Assembly (NCBI RefSeq): GCF_000003815.2
Contig: NC_049988.1
Coordinates: 9,245,900 to 9,309,899 of the forward strand
DNA from: Branchiostoma floridae
Lineage: Eukaryota > Chordata > Leptocardii > Amphioxiformes > Branchiostomatidae
Length of the DNA stretch: 64,000 bases
Direction of reading: 5' to 3'
Part shown: one piece after another, positions 10,701 through 21,845 of the stretch
How positions within the stretch are numbered: the first letter of the stretch is position 1
Layout of the letters: each line of letters starts with the position of its first letter
Made by a program: the position numbers and the translations under genes
The notes under the pieces: generated by a model
What the model saw: the letters and a program-made list of their open reading frames with translations, nothing else
Databases searched by the model: none
Told to the model about the DNA's origin: nothing

Positions 10701-13277
10701 AAATAATATAGAGAGACACTGTAGGGTAATATTTTTTTCTGTAAAAATGTATGCAAAAAGCAAAAGTTTGTCTCATGGCTGAAAACACTCTTTTGACACT
10801 TTTGCAGCCATGGATCTACCGTAATCTGGAATTCGGAGTGGATCTGGACTCTCGGATCGCTCTGGTGGGGCCAAATGGCGCAGGAAAATCCACGCTGATG
10901 AAACTCCTGGATGGAGAGCTGGTGCCGACAGACGGACTGATCAGGAGAAACTCTCACCTGCGCATCGGCAGGTTCCACCAGGTGGGTACCAGGAGGTGTT
11001 ACAGGTTACAGGTGGGCTGGAGTGGATGGGGTTTTAGGGCACAGTCCAATGTTCCAACACATTTATGTCCCGACACCCCTGGGGGATAGTTTGTGTTATG
11101 TAGTGCCAAAACATAGGGGTGTCAGAACATAGGGTGTATATGTTACTTTCTTGTGTTTGACTAGAGACAATAACTGCAGAATTTATGTTTTTGTTATGTA
11201 CACTTGTAAGTTGTTACCTTTCCAATAGCATCTACAAATCATATAGTCTTTCATAGATATTGTGATGCATGGTATAGCTGTTTTTGCCTGGAGTTTATAA
11301 ATTCTGTTGAAGGCTTCTGCTGAGAGGCCTTTATTTGTAGGTGCATGCTAAGTTTAATTGCTGCCTATTAGTATGATTTTATCATCTTAATAACTGAACT
11401 TCCAGTCTTGGGGCCAAGCTTCGTCATGCTTGACTTTAGGCTCCAACGATGTAAGTGTGGCTCGCCACGCCTGCACTGGTTCTCGGTAGAGGTCACAAGT
11501 ACATGTAGTCTCACAAGATTCCGAAACATAACAAAGGAAAAAGTCAAAACTCTTAAGAAACTCATTGAGGACGAAACAGGGCTGGAAGGGAAAGGGCTTC
11601 TCTCTGCAATAAAGACAAGCAGTTCTGGAGGATTAACTTCATCTGCTCCACCTCACAAGAGGATGAAAGATGATGATGATGAATAACTGAACAATGTCTT
11701 TCTTGTAGCATCTTCAAGAGAAGCTGGACCTGAACCAGTCTGCAGTGGAGTTCCTGATGGCGAGTTACCCTGAAGTGAAGGAGATTGAAGAGATGCGTTC
11801 CATCGTGGGGAAGTACGGGCTCACAGGCAGGCAACAGGTCAGGATTTCTGCCTTATAACTCATGATCATAGTTGTCTCACTCTGTGGAAGTAGTTTTATT
11901 CATGTGTGTGTTTGTAAATACTGAGGTTGGAGGTTTGATGTATTAACCCTGTAGCGTGCGCAGTCCAGTGGTTAGTGGCCCTGCCTCTGGAACTAGAAGC
12001 CGTGAGTTTGATTCTGGCTGTGTCGCTACATGCACACTACTGAAAAGAATTGCAGTCCTTAGGACAGAACATTAAGCTGTGGTTCACTGTTCATTGTGCT
12101 TGTCGAAAAGAGCTACATGTACGAGAATTTCTCTGGTACAATAAACCTGTAAATACTGTACATAGCATCTGTCACGACCTGTAGAAGACTTCACTGAGCT
12201 TAAGCTGGATCGAGATCACTTTCCTTTCGCTGTGCTAACATCTCCTTCCCCTCCCCCCAGATGTGTCCGCTGAAGAACCTGTCCGACGGACAGCGAGCGC
12301 GGGTGATCTTCGCGTGGCTGGCGTGGCGGGCGCCACACCTCCTGCTACTGGACGAACCCACCAACCATCTGGACCTGGAGACCATCGACGCGCTCGCCGA
12401 CGCCATCAACGCCTTCGAGGGCGGCTTGGTACTCATCAGCCACGACTTCCGACTCATCAACCAGGTTAGTTAACGAGTTATTGATTAGCCAAACTTAACA
12501 AGTTCTACATTTATCTGGTTAAGTTATCTATCAACCTGATCAAGTTAATAAGTTATCCATTAAACTGGTTACATAAGACTCACTGGGGCTGATCAGACAT
12601 GACTCAACTATCAGCCAGGTTATCTATTAACCGTAACAAGTTAATAGGTTAAGTGGAACATGATTGCTGCTCATTAAACAGTTTTAAACTCATGAACCAT
12701 GTTAGTAAGAAGTTATCTATTAACAAGATCCAGTTAACAAATTATCCATTAACCTAGCAAAGTTAACATGCTTAGTGGAACATTACACTCACTTATGATC
12801 AGACATTACTTCAGACTAGATTAGTTTACAAGTTACTCATAAACCAGTTTAGGACGTTAACTCATCAAACTGGTTAAGTTTGCAAGCTAATATCATTCTC
12901 ACTGCTGCTGAGTGACCACAACAATTTGTCCTTACCGTTGATGTAATCGGAACAGATTGTTTTCAGTTAAATGAACTTGCTGAAGCTCAATGTTTCTGAC
13001 TTAGGGACAAGAGATGCTGCTACAGTGAGCGTAGTTCGGTGCCCAAAAGTGGTCAATGGCCTTGCACTGAGCAAACTTGTTAAAAAAGATACTTTGCACC
13101 GAGGACTGTTCTAACCGTAGAACCAATATTTTCCCCCAGGTTGCGGAGGAAATCTGGGTGTGTGAACACGGCACGGTGCGGAAGTGGAAGGGAGACATCC
13201 TGTCCTACAAGCTGGACCTGAAGGAGAAGATCATGAAGGAAAACTCCAGGTTTAACAAGATCAAGTCTGTCATCTAA
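4771..13277 (+). CDS. ABCF2: ATP-binding cassette sub-family F member 2
   Basis: Thirteen coding exons: 4771-4909, 5340-5561, 6385-6573, 7251-7366, 7684-7835, 8301-8403, 9539-9634, 9853-9972, 10299-10388, 10808-10981, 11709-11837, 12261-12464, 13140-13277. They join without a frame break into 623 aa, the length I recall for human ABCF2. The N-terminus is lysine/alanine-rich ([20 protein letters not shown]). Two soluble ABC cassettes follow and there are no membrane segments. Cassette 1 has Walker A GLNGCGKS (split by intron 3), signature FSGGWRMR and Walker [13 protein letters not shown]. Cassette 2 has Walker [10 protein letters not shown], signature LSDGQRAR and Walker [13 protein letters not shown]. 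The inter-cassette ABCF linker includes [22 protein letters not shown] proteins act in translation and ribosome-linked processes in the cytosol; ABCF2's exact role is less settled. Introns contain a 56-bp repeat, two SINEs and an odd open frame. Confidence 0.97.
8404..8963. repeat. 56-bp x10 tandem repeat of the ABCF2 exon 7 / 5' splice site
   Basis: Ten near-identical 56-bp units begin at the real donor (8404, GTAAGT). Each unit consists of intron start, a copy of the last ~43 bp of exon 7, and a new donor. Donor-like sequences recur every 56 bp at 8404 + 56k up to 8964; the second is GTTAGT and the others GTAAGT. All intronic copies carry CATGTTAAC where the exon has CATGTGAAC, so one variant founder copy was amplified. 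Confidence 0.97.
9180..9405 (+). repeat. tRNA-derived SINE (copy 1)
   Basis: Box A-like TAGTCCAGTAGTTAGAGGCC and box B-like GTTCGATTC are spaced as in a tRNA. A non-tRNA body follows, containing GTTCATTGTGCTTG and ending near TAAATACTGTACATAGCGTC. It lies in the ABCF2 intron between exons 7 and 8, and the same element recurs at 11953-12180. The internal Pol III promoter layout is what marks it as a SINE; subfamily is not assigned. Confidence 0.8.
11408..11686 (+). other. Open frame in ABCF2 intron 11, possible relic coding segment
   Basis: A 92-codon open frame lies wholly in the intron before exon 12. Its second half looks protein-like: [20 protein letters not shown], then a Ser/Gly linker, then [12 protein letters not shown] and a TAA stop 22 bp before the next acceptor. 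The first half is unconvincing. It could be the tail of a transposon or retrocopy fragment, a nested gene's 3' exon, or chance. I do not recognise a family. Confidence 0.25.
11953..12180 (+). repeat. tRNA-derived SINE (copy 2)
   Basis: Second copy of the element at 9180-9405: box A-like CAGTCCAGTGGTTAG, box B-like GTTTGATTC, and the same 3' body ending CTGTAAATACTGTACATAGC. It is more diverged in box B, so probably older. It lies in the ABCF2 intron before exon 13. Confidence 0.8.
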
Positions 13278-16200
13278 ATATCCCACCATCTCAGGGCCTT
13301 CCCTCCAAACTGTGGTCATAGCAATTGGGGTTTATATTTGACATCCTTATGCATGTGAATTTCCTCATAAAAAAAGGTAGAAATGGCCATTTGATATATA
13401 CATCCATTTTTAATAGAAAGTTGCAAGGAATCGAAAGATTGAACCATATATTGATGTCTGCGAAGTTGTGAATCCTTCAGAAAACTGCTGTAAAATGAGA
13501 GAAAAGACAGAAAACTGAGTTTTGAATGATTTTCACCAAAAATTTTGGATCTTCAAACTAAGAAGAATGTCACCTATAAAACCAAGCTATTTGACCTAAT
13601 CAGTATTATAGAATGCTAAATACTGTAATCATAAATGTTACACCTACGTATGAAACAAAGAAGTACTAAATTAAAAGACTACCATTAAAATTCCTACGGA
13701 ATTTGCAGCCACCACCACTCAGGTTTAGTCGGGATAGAGTAGAATTAGAATGTAAGGGTTAATATTATCAAGGATGTAATATATAATGTCCTTGATATTA
13801 TTATGCCAAGGTTACACAGTTAAGGATACTCACTCACTTCTACCAAGCTGCAATACCATGTATTACAGAATGGGGGCAGTGTTACACACAGTCAATGATG
13901 CACTATTCACCTGAAATGTTTTTGTGGCCTATGATAACCACTGCTTTTTGCAAAAGTATAGCCAAACACTAGCATTAAAGTCACGCAAGACAGCAAATAT
14001 ATTATAATAGAATGCTGCAGATAGATGTGCAAAGGTTAGCTGTGACAGGTCACTCAGTAGTATAACCAGCTGCTGTCACATGCCTGTGAAGCTGTTACGC
14101 TGAAGGGCGGGTATACTGGCTATACAGACACAGACACAGAATGGGGTAATTACAGTAAGTTATCTAAAGAGGGTCAGGCAAGATAATTTTTCCTCCCACT
14201 GTGTCAGTTACATAAAATAGATTCTTCCCTTTAGCATGTATATTGAAATAGCCCTTAGAGGCAACATGTATAAGGAACATTATAGACACACTACATTACA
14301 AATTTAAAGCAGGCTTATTCAGACAAGCAGAGATACTAACTGTAAACTTTGCCCATTCAATTGCCTTAAGGTATTGAAGTCAATGAGTAGATTTTTTTCT
14401 ATATGTAATTAGTGTCAGAAAATGTCAGAAAAGGAAATGTCGTCAGTTCTGTATGTATAATGCCCGTTGTAATATTTCCTTCCTTCTAAAGTTGTGGACT
14501 CAGCTGGTATAATGCAGTAGGGGCTGTCCATTATATATATTAGGAGGGTACAGAACAATTGATGACGAGACGGACAGGCCAGTACCTTATTTGGTCATTT
14601 GGGGAATGGTTCGTGCAGTGTTGAAATGTTTGTAGTTTATCGTGAATATTTTAACATTTTTTTACATACAATTCACACTTTGTACAGTCTTGAAAAAAGA
14701 TGACAGAATAAGTGAAGTATGTTCTCTCCATGTGTATAATTGCTATGTGTAAGTTTAGAGTATTTAACTTTGTTATATCTGGACTTTGAATTTACCCATG
14801 TAAACTGATATATGTTGCATTAATGTACATCTATTGGGTAACTGCCATCAAGTCCTCTATATTTCAATGTTATTTATTTATATACTGGTTACTGATAAAT
14901 TAGTCTACATGAAAACGCATACATGTGTATTATTAGTCTGGTATATTTTCTTTGTGTCACATGTTTTCTTCATAGAAGGATTTATGGAAGGTGTGTTGTG
15001 AAAAGGCAGAATAAAAAGGAAAAAAAGTCTTTGTTGCTGTCTTTGTTAAGGTTTCTTCACGAATTGAAGTGTGCCCAGAGAACACACGTGTATTTGTATG
15101 CCAAAGATGCCAATATCTGCACATTTGACACCGAAAGCCATCAATTTTATCTTCACTAAGCCATATTGATTTGATTACTAGTATATGGATGACATCAGTA
15201 TGCGCATCAATATTTGGCTGTTTCCAAAGAAAAAAAAAATCCCTGCTGAAAATTGTACAAAGCAGCTGCAAAATGAGCAAATATATACCATACATTTTTT
15301 TAAAAATATATCGGAAAGCATATACTACCATCATAGAATGGCAACTGTTCAGTGTACCGTACTCTGTGTCTTTGTTCAACCTTCCTGACCACATTGAAGG
15401 CAACCATCCGTTTTGGGATTCCATCATCCATATAACAATGTAATCTGAATGTTTATGGACATGTGTGTACAACACATGAGAATGTACACACTACCAGATA
15501 GATGTTAGGCAAATCAGTTCAATGTTTAGAGCTAGAGAATTCTCTGAAAGAACAGTACTGCAAACACGTATCTCGGAAAAAAATGTTGTGTTTCCTGACC
15601 TACCCTGGAAAAAAAACTGGCAACCCTAGACTTTTTTGTCACATAGCTATAACGTTAGTTTCCAATTAGAATTTTTATTCAGTCTGCTTAGTATTGAAGT
15701 AAAGTTACTTCCTGTCTTATCTAATGAAGGATAAATGTCTCCATTATGCACAGAATGAAAGTTTGACATTGAAAGATACATGTAAGTGTCCTCATGCATT
15801 TCAGTTCAACAAGACCTTTGGCCAGTCTTTATAAAACTACAAGAGAAAAAGATAATCTCTACCTACCGACCCTAATTTTTTCAGGATTTTTTTTCCTCGG
15901 TATTTTGGGTTGGAGATAACGTTAACGTCACCAAAACGTTTCAACGGATCAATCAGAAAACGGCACAACGTTCCCTCCCAACATCTGCTTGGAAGCCAGT
16001 GTTAATGACCTCATCTTGTGGTCTTGTCCAGGTGTTAATTACATGATAAGTAGAGGAACATTTCAGTAAAAGATCAAAGTTGTCATATACTAGTATAGTA
16101 TAGCGGATAAGGTCTCCAAGCAGACGTCTGGTGTGAGAGATCTTAATGTTTCTGTGACGGCTGGGCTTCTCTGACAGTTCCTTACTCCACAAAAGAAGAT

Positions 16201-16299
16201 GAACAGTTAAGTTAAAGGTTAAACTCGTGAATGGAAAACTGTTGACATGTCCGCGTTCCCCATAACTTACTCAAAACGTAAAAGATATGATGTATACAG
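13278..16299. other. ABCF2 3' UTR and AT-rich spacer, no gene seen
   Basis: No exon-like segments with splice signals or recognisable protein were found. The ABCF2 3' UTR must begin here, but I cannot place its end with confidence. A 172-codon minus-strand open frame (14957-15475) overlaps plus-strand frames of similar quality and has no familiar motif, so it is not called. Confidence 0.5.
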
Positions 16300-16655
16300 T
16301 AATGTAGGTGGCGCTTCGACGGGCGGACATGGTGTAACATGGGCTCCTCGCGTAGCACCTGGAATCGATCCTTTTTATGTCAACTTATGTTTTAAAGGTC
16401 ATTCTAGATGTATGTAAAGATGTCAGGGCCTATTTGGGAAGGTTTTTATCTGCTTTAAGTCTAATTTCTAGCATATCTTTACATTTTCAAGTCAGGACTA
16501 TAAACCCTATCATAGCCTTTTCTGCAGTACCGCTCCCGGCCGTCCCTGAAAAGTGGCTAAGACGACCGTCAAATTGCCAAATTTCCCTCTTTTCGGGAAT
16601 TTGGAAATCATGAAAGGCTCGCAAAGGGGTTTGAATTTTAAGGCTTACTTGACAT
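16300..16655 (+). repeat. Left copy of an inverted repeat pair
   Basis: The segment starts near TGTAGGTGGCGCTTCGAC and ends near CTCGCAAAGGGGTTTGAATT. Its reverse complement recurs, diverged but clearly alignable, at 19215-19605. Shared landmarks include ACATGGGCTC, TTTTTATGTCAAC, CTATCATAGCC/CTATCACAGCC, GCAGTACCGCT, GAAAAGTGGCTAAG and GTCAAATTGCCAAATTT. The two copies flank about 2.6 kb. Confidence 0.75.
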
Positions 16656-19214
16656 TGTTTTGAATAATGCGACCATCTGAAACCAAGAATAACAATATTT
16701 AAGACATTTCAGAAACAGGATCGTTGGATTTTAGGTCATAAATGACACGTTGCCTTTAGAATTTACCAATAGAGGTCGTTGAGTGTAATGTTCTGTGGAC
16801 TATCACTTTGTGAATCTGAAGGACTATCCAAGCGTTATTTTTATTTTGCGAAACAAGAAGATGTTGAACAAATGTAACGATGTTTCTCTCTGTTCGCCTG
16901 TGAATAGATCCAATTTTCTTTCCAAATGCTATAGGATGTGTGCATGGAGCATGGGGCGCATGGGGGGAGAGGCGAAGGCGTTTATTGGGCTTTCGGTTGA
17001 AAGAACAAGACTTAGTGTAAACGTTCAGTTACACCGTCTTCTGAGTCAATACAATCAACCAATGATAAAGGGTTTATTTTGCTTATCATATCATGTTTTG
17101 AGAATTTTCATAACCTTTCGACTTTTCAAGCGAACTGTCCTATCACTTTTGGAGCATGCAGGGGATGTCATCCGGGACATTAAGTCAGAGTGGCCTTTCC
17201 TGCTTATCTAGCAATGATAAGATTGAACTGAATGTTTCTCAAGTGTTCAAAAGGAGTTAACATGCTAGGGAATCTCTAACTTTGAAACAGGCAGCTGTAT
17301 CTGAGGAGAGGCAGGTGTGATGTTATTCATTATCATAATTTATCAATGTGTATTTGGCATTCTGCTTATATATGCTAACGTTTATGAAATAACGTTAACT
17401 GGAATACATGTAAGACACTTTTGTGTATGCTATAATGTATTGGATGTATTAGTGTAACATTGTGTAATCTACTGGCTGTTAATTGTTGTTGGAAGAGTTA
17501 TAATTGTATGTACATTATATGTCTGTCTAATAAACCACGAGTAAAAGTTTCTGAGTAATTTTTCATTATGAAGTCATGATTTCGATAGGATGTACTTTCC
17601 CCCCTAAAATAACAGCACTGAGCACATGCATTGTCTTACAGTGACTTCAGATAGATAAGAGAACTTCGAGTCTCAAGCAACTGAGGACATCTTAAGTTAA
17701 TCACACCTATCTCTAGAACATCCTGTTAAGAGAACTCACTATATAAAGAGAACCAATATAGCATAGATACAAACATGTTCTGCAACTTGCCAACAAAATA
17801 ATTGTCGTCGCCATGTAGATCTATTATTTCAATTTCGAGTTGAACCTTTCTACTATACTTTTCAGGTCATCCCTCAGAGAAAGGTTTAATGTCGCATGAT
17901 AAACCTTGGGTGGCAGGCGTAATAACATCTTGCCAAACTCCTGTCAACAAACGTTCAAGGTAGTTCCACATGCTGACTCTTTTACTCGTGGTTCTGACAT
18001 CAGATAACGAGATTGTATTCATTCAAGGTTCTCTTTTTATTTATTTCTCAACAGTGTGACAATACAGAAACATCTGAATTGAAATTGTAGCATTTTCAGT
18101 ACATGTTTTAAAGCTATAAATGCTTCAAGCTGTTTAGTTTCGCTGTTTTGAACGTATGAACATAAATAGAAGGAGTAGGATGAATTATGCCCATGAGCAC
18201 CCATGATGCAAGTGATGGTAATCAAGCTTGATATTTACAGCAGAGCATTCAATCAAACTCATATCTATTCATAAAGTTAGAGTAATACCGTTATGGCAGA
18301 CGTTAACAACAAATCTCACAAACGGATCAAAGATACGTCAACTTAACTATGTTGAAACCCGAACCTTTTTAGTAATACTTACGACACATGTGAGTAAATG
18401 TGTACATAATGCTTACAACTCTGAGCACTGATTGATTGAATCAAGGTTCCCTAATCACACGTATAAAATAGCTGCTATTCATTGATTTTACATATCGAAG
18501 GTGCCAAACCAGAGACTACAGAAGCTTTGAAATATGCCGGCATTCATGATACATACACACCATGTTTTACTATGTGTGTTATACTTTTTATAGATGATGT
18601 CAATACACTAGCGGCCTCCAAAAACATGTTTTTGAGCTTATATAAGTCTTAATTCTTGTTGGTTGTCCTCTCGTGCGTTTTTGCCAGCATCTTGATTTCC
18701 ATCAGTTTTAGCTAGTGTAAAACAATACCATTAAGCTTGTAACCCCTCCATAGCATCTCACCAACTTGAAGAAGGGCCTGCAGAAAGAAAGAAAGAAAAG
18801 AAAAGAGAATGTTGAAAACAATCCTTAGGGGGATATGATCAAAGTTCTCATCATTGGTAACGTACACTGATTTGATTTCGTGGATACCCAAGCAGCTCCT
18901 CCCGGCGTTCGAGTGTATATTACACCGTTGAGTGGTCACAACATATTAAAGCATTTAAACCGAAATTTGGAGCCTTTGATAAAGAAACAGACACATGCAC
19001 GGTTGCATTTGTTTGACATCTTCTAGCTCTACAAAATAGGCTTGTAATTTGGATGCGGTATCCCTTCAGAAAGTGACAATTTACCTAACAAGCACACACG
19101 ATCACTTCCATCGGTAAAATGCAAAGGAAATATACGACTTAGGACCTACTATTCCATTTTTTTGTTTGGGAAATGACTTACACATTACCATTCGGCACTC
19201 TAAATGGCCGTATT
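16656..19214. other. Spacer between the inverted repeat copies, no convincing gene
   Basis: A 138-codon plus-strand open frame (16795-17211) lies here, but it has no recognised motif and no clear splice partners. An AATAAA at about 17529 could mark a transcript end. If the flanking inverted copies are the ends of one element, this would be its interior, but no transposase signature is visible. Confidence 0.4.
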
Positions 19215-19605
19215 TTCCGAATCAAAGCCACACAAGCCCCAAAAAGTTAAAACCCTTTGCGAGCCTTCTGCGATTTCCCCATTCCCGAAAAGACCGAAAT
19301 TTGGCAATTTGACGGTCTCCTTAGCCACTTTTCAAGACGCGGCCGGTAGCGGTACTGCAGATTAGGCTGTGATAGGGTTTGTAGTCCAAATTTGTAAAAA
19401 TGTGAAAATAAGCGAGAAATTAAGCTTAAAGCCTATGAATGCTTTCGCAAGCAGTTCTAGATGTCTTAACGCACATTTAGAATTACCTTAGAGACTTTCA
19501 AACACACGAGTTGACATAAAAATGATTTATTTTAGTCGCCATGCGAAGAGCCCATGTAAAACTATGGCCGCCAGTCGAAGCGCCACCTACATTCATGTAC
19601 GCAGA
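19215..19605 (-). repeat. Right copy of the inverted repeat pair
   Basis: Reverse-complement partner of 16300-16655. Its outer edge reads GTCGAAGCGCCACCTACATT, matching the left outer edge in inverted orientation. Divergence between the copies is substantial, so the pair is old or represents two separate insertions of one family. Confidence 0.75.
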
Positions 19606-21845
19606 GCTTTTTGTACTTTATGAGTAGATTTAAGATACATGTTGACATTTTCAATTTTTCTTTGGCAGCTCTAACCTTTTCCTCAACTGTTTATCAGCTA
19701 GCTTGTATGACAAAAATCTGAACGGCAGACCGCAAAATGGGGTAACAAAAACATACTCGTTAGATATGGAAGTTTACTGAAAACACTGCACTATGTATGC
19801 ATGTGCCTAACAACTTCAATCACGTTGGCTCAAATGATTGGGGATCTAAGGTACCCGTTGAGTCAACAATAGCTATCTTTTCTAGCCTCGCTCCATTCCA
19901 AGCTCTCTGGCTCTTTTTCGATTTTTTGTCTTTCAGGAGGCTCATTTACACGTTTGCTAACCATTTCCCTTTGTACTGAGTCGTTTTTGCCACTGTCGTA
20001 CACAAAGAAATAGCCAGCAAAAATGTATCATGACGAGAAAAAGGCCTATAGATCCTGTTATGGAGGCTATAGCTTCACTATCTTGTAGACGTCTGTATAT
20101 GACGTATCCCGGTAACAAGGGTCAGTTCTCTCTTAAATATCAACTATTAACAACACTGACAACCACAGCAACAGATCAATCCGATTACTTAAACAAACGG
20201 TCGTTCAGTCGGACTCTTCAACGTAAAATTCATATTACAACATGGTTAACGTCGAACTTGAAAAAAATCTTATGGCCGATTTGCAAACCATAACCTTCCT
20301 TGACCCCCAACCCTCAAACTACGAAACAAGTATAACAGTAAGCGTCCATAGCACTGACATAGAACAATGTTCAACTAACAATTAACATTCCAGTGAAACA
20401 TGCTAAGCCTAAGGTTAAGAAACCACGCCCATGGTAATCCCGCTATTTGACTTAACAAACTGTGCAGGTGTGTGACTTTTCTACACACCTCTCATTACCG
20501 TAAACCCGCTTTTAGTAAAGTACCATTATGTGATAAAACATAGTAATTAGACTACTCGGGAAACCGGGAATCTCACTATTGAGGTTATGCTGAGTTTGTT
20601 GGTTGGGATAATGACAATTTTCCCTCCAAATATCTGCTCGGAGGTTTGATATCTAATCCGAGTACTAGAGCGTGTTCAAGGGTGGTAAAAAGGCGGGAAG
20701 TTTCTACCAGACTCCGGCCTAGCCGAATAGTAATAGAGGAATTTGTCAGGAATAAAGGTCTAGCAGGAGTTTATTAGCCTAGGAGTGAACTGACTGGCCA
20801 GCGGTGATAGCTGGATAGACTGCAAAAGACTGACTGACTGAACAACTTATATTTGTCCCTATTTGGCCAACTTCTTCTCTTTTGTTATCCAGCTGACACG
20901 TCTGCTTGGACACTAGAAGTTTCCTTCACATTACAAGTGACAACCACACCCAGGATGTTTGTTTAACATTAACGTTACAGGAAAAAAAGATTAGCAAGTT
21001 CGAACTTGTGCTAGTTCAATATTTGACGGTCAATAGTCAGATTCAAGAGGTGTACACGTATCTGTCGTCTGAGTACATATCCAAGACGTGACCAGCGTCG
21101 CTTTCTTAACAATTAAGCTGTCAATTAAGGCGTAGTCTGTTTCTTTACAGTTCAGCCTAGTCTTCCGGGGATCATTTTACAACCCACGCGAAATGTCTCA
21201 CAGTTTACTTTTTGTTACTTTACTGGTATTTGTTCTAATTTAGTTGACGACTGTGCGTACTTAGAGCTGGCCAAACTACAATGCAACAGTTATTTGAATA
21301 TGTACATTGCACGTGTATTTGATGTTTACGCAATTGAAAGATAAAGAGGTGTGCAAAAATGCCAAAATAACTTATGTATGCACAATGTATGTTCATATTT
21401 ACCCTATGGACTTACATAGCATACTTGTCTTTCAAAGAAGAACAACAAAATATCTTCCCTAGCTACGTATGGGATCGCCCAATTTCCGTACCCTATTTGA
21501 CACGCGCGTATCTATCTCTGAGACCATAAAACGTCTGACGCAGGGGGGTGAAGACTATCAACGGTAATTGTACATCAAAACGTGCTGGACAAACTATCAA
21601 ATAGCACTAACGTCCTAACGACGTGTATTTCATCATCATAAGGTCTTTAAGACCTTTGGCACTTTTTGGGCAACACCCAGAGACCAATGATGGCAAGGGC
21701 ATGTGTTGTTGGGTTGCTAACGTGGTCAGTATTTAAGCTGTAGGTTCGCTCACGTACCGTCTATAGGTGTGCTCACGTAGCGTTTAACGGACTTAGCCGC
21801 CATCACTTTCTAGACAGAGGAAAGTTGAAGAAAAATTTCTCGAAG
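19606..21845. other. Spacer upstream of the von Willebrand A gene
   Basis: No gene is supported. At 19883-20069 a degenerate foldback is visible (TAGCCTCGCTCCATTCC ... TGTTATGGAGGCTA) resembling the element at 35385-35576. The promoter of the gene starting at 21846 presumably lies at the right end, but I could not place a TATA box or initiator. Confidence 0.4.

Noticed and set aside
14957-15475. Minus-strand 172-codon frame
   Set aside because: AT-rich, no recognisable motif, overlapped by plus-strand frames of similar quality, no splice or promoter evidence.
16795-17211. Plus-strand 138-codon frame as a gene
   Set aside because: No family resemblance and no supporting signals; mentioned only as content between inverted repeats.
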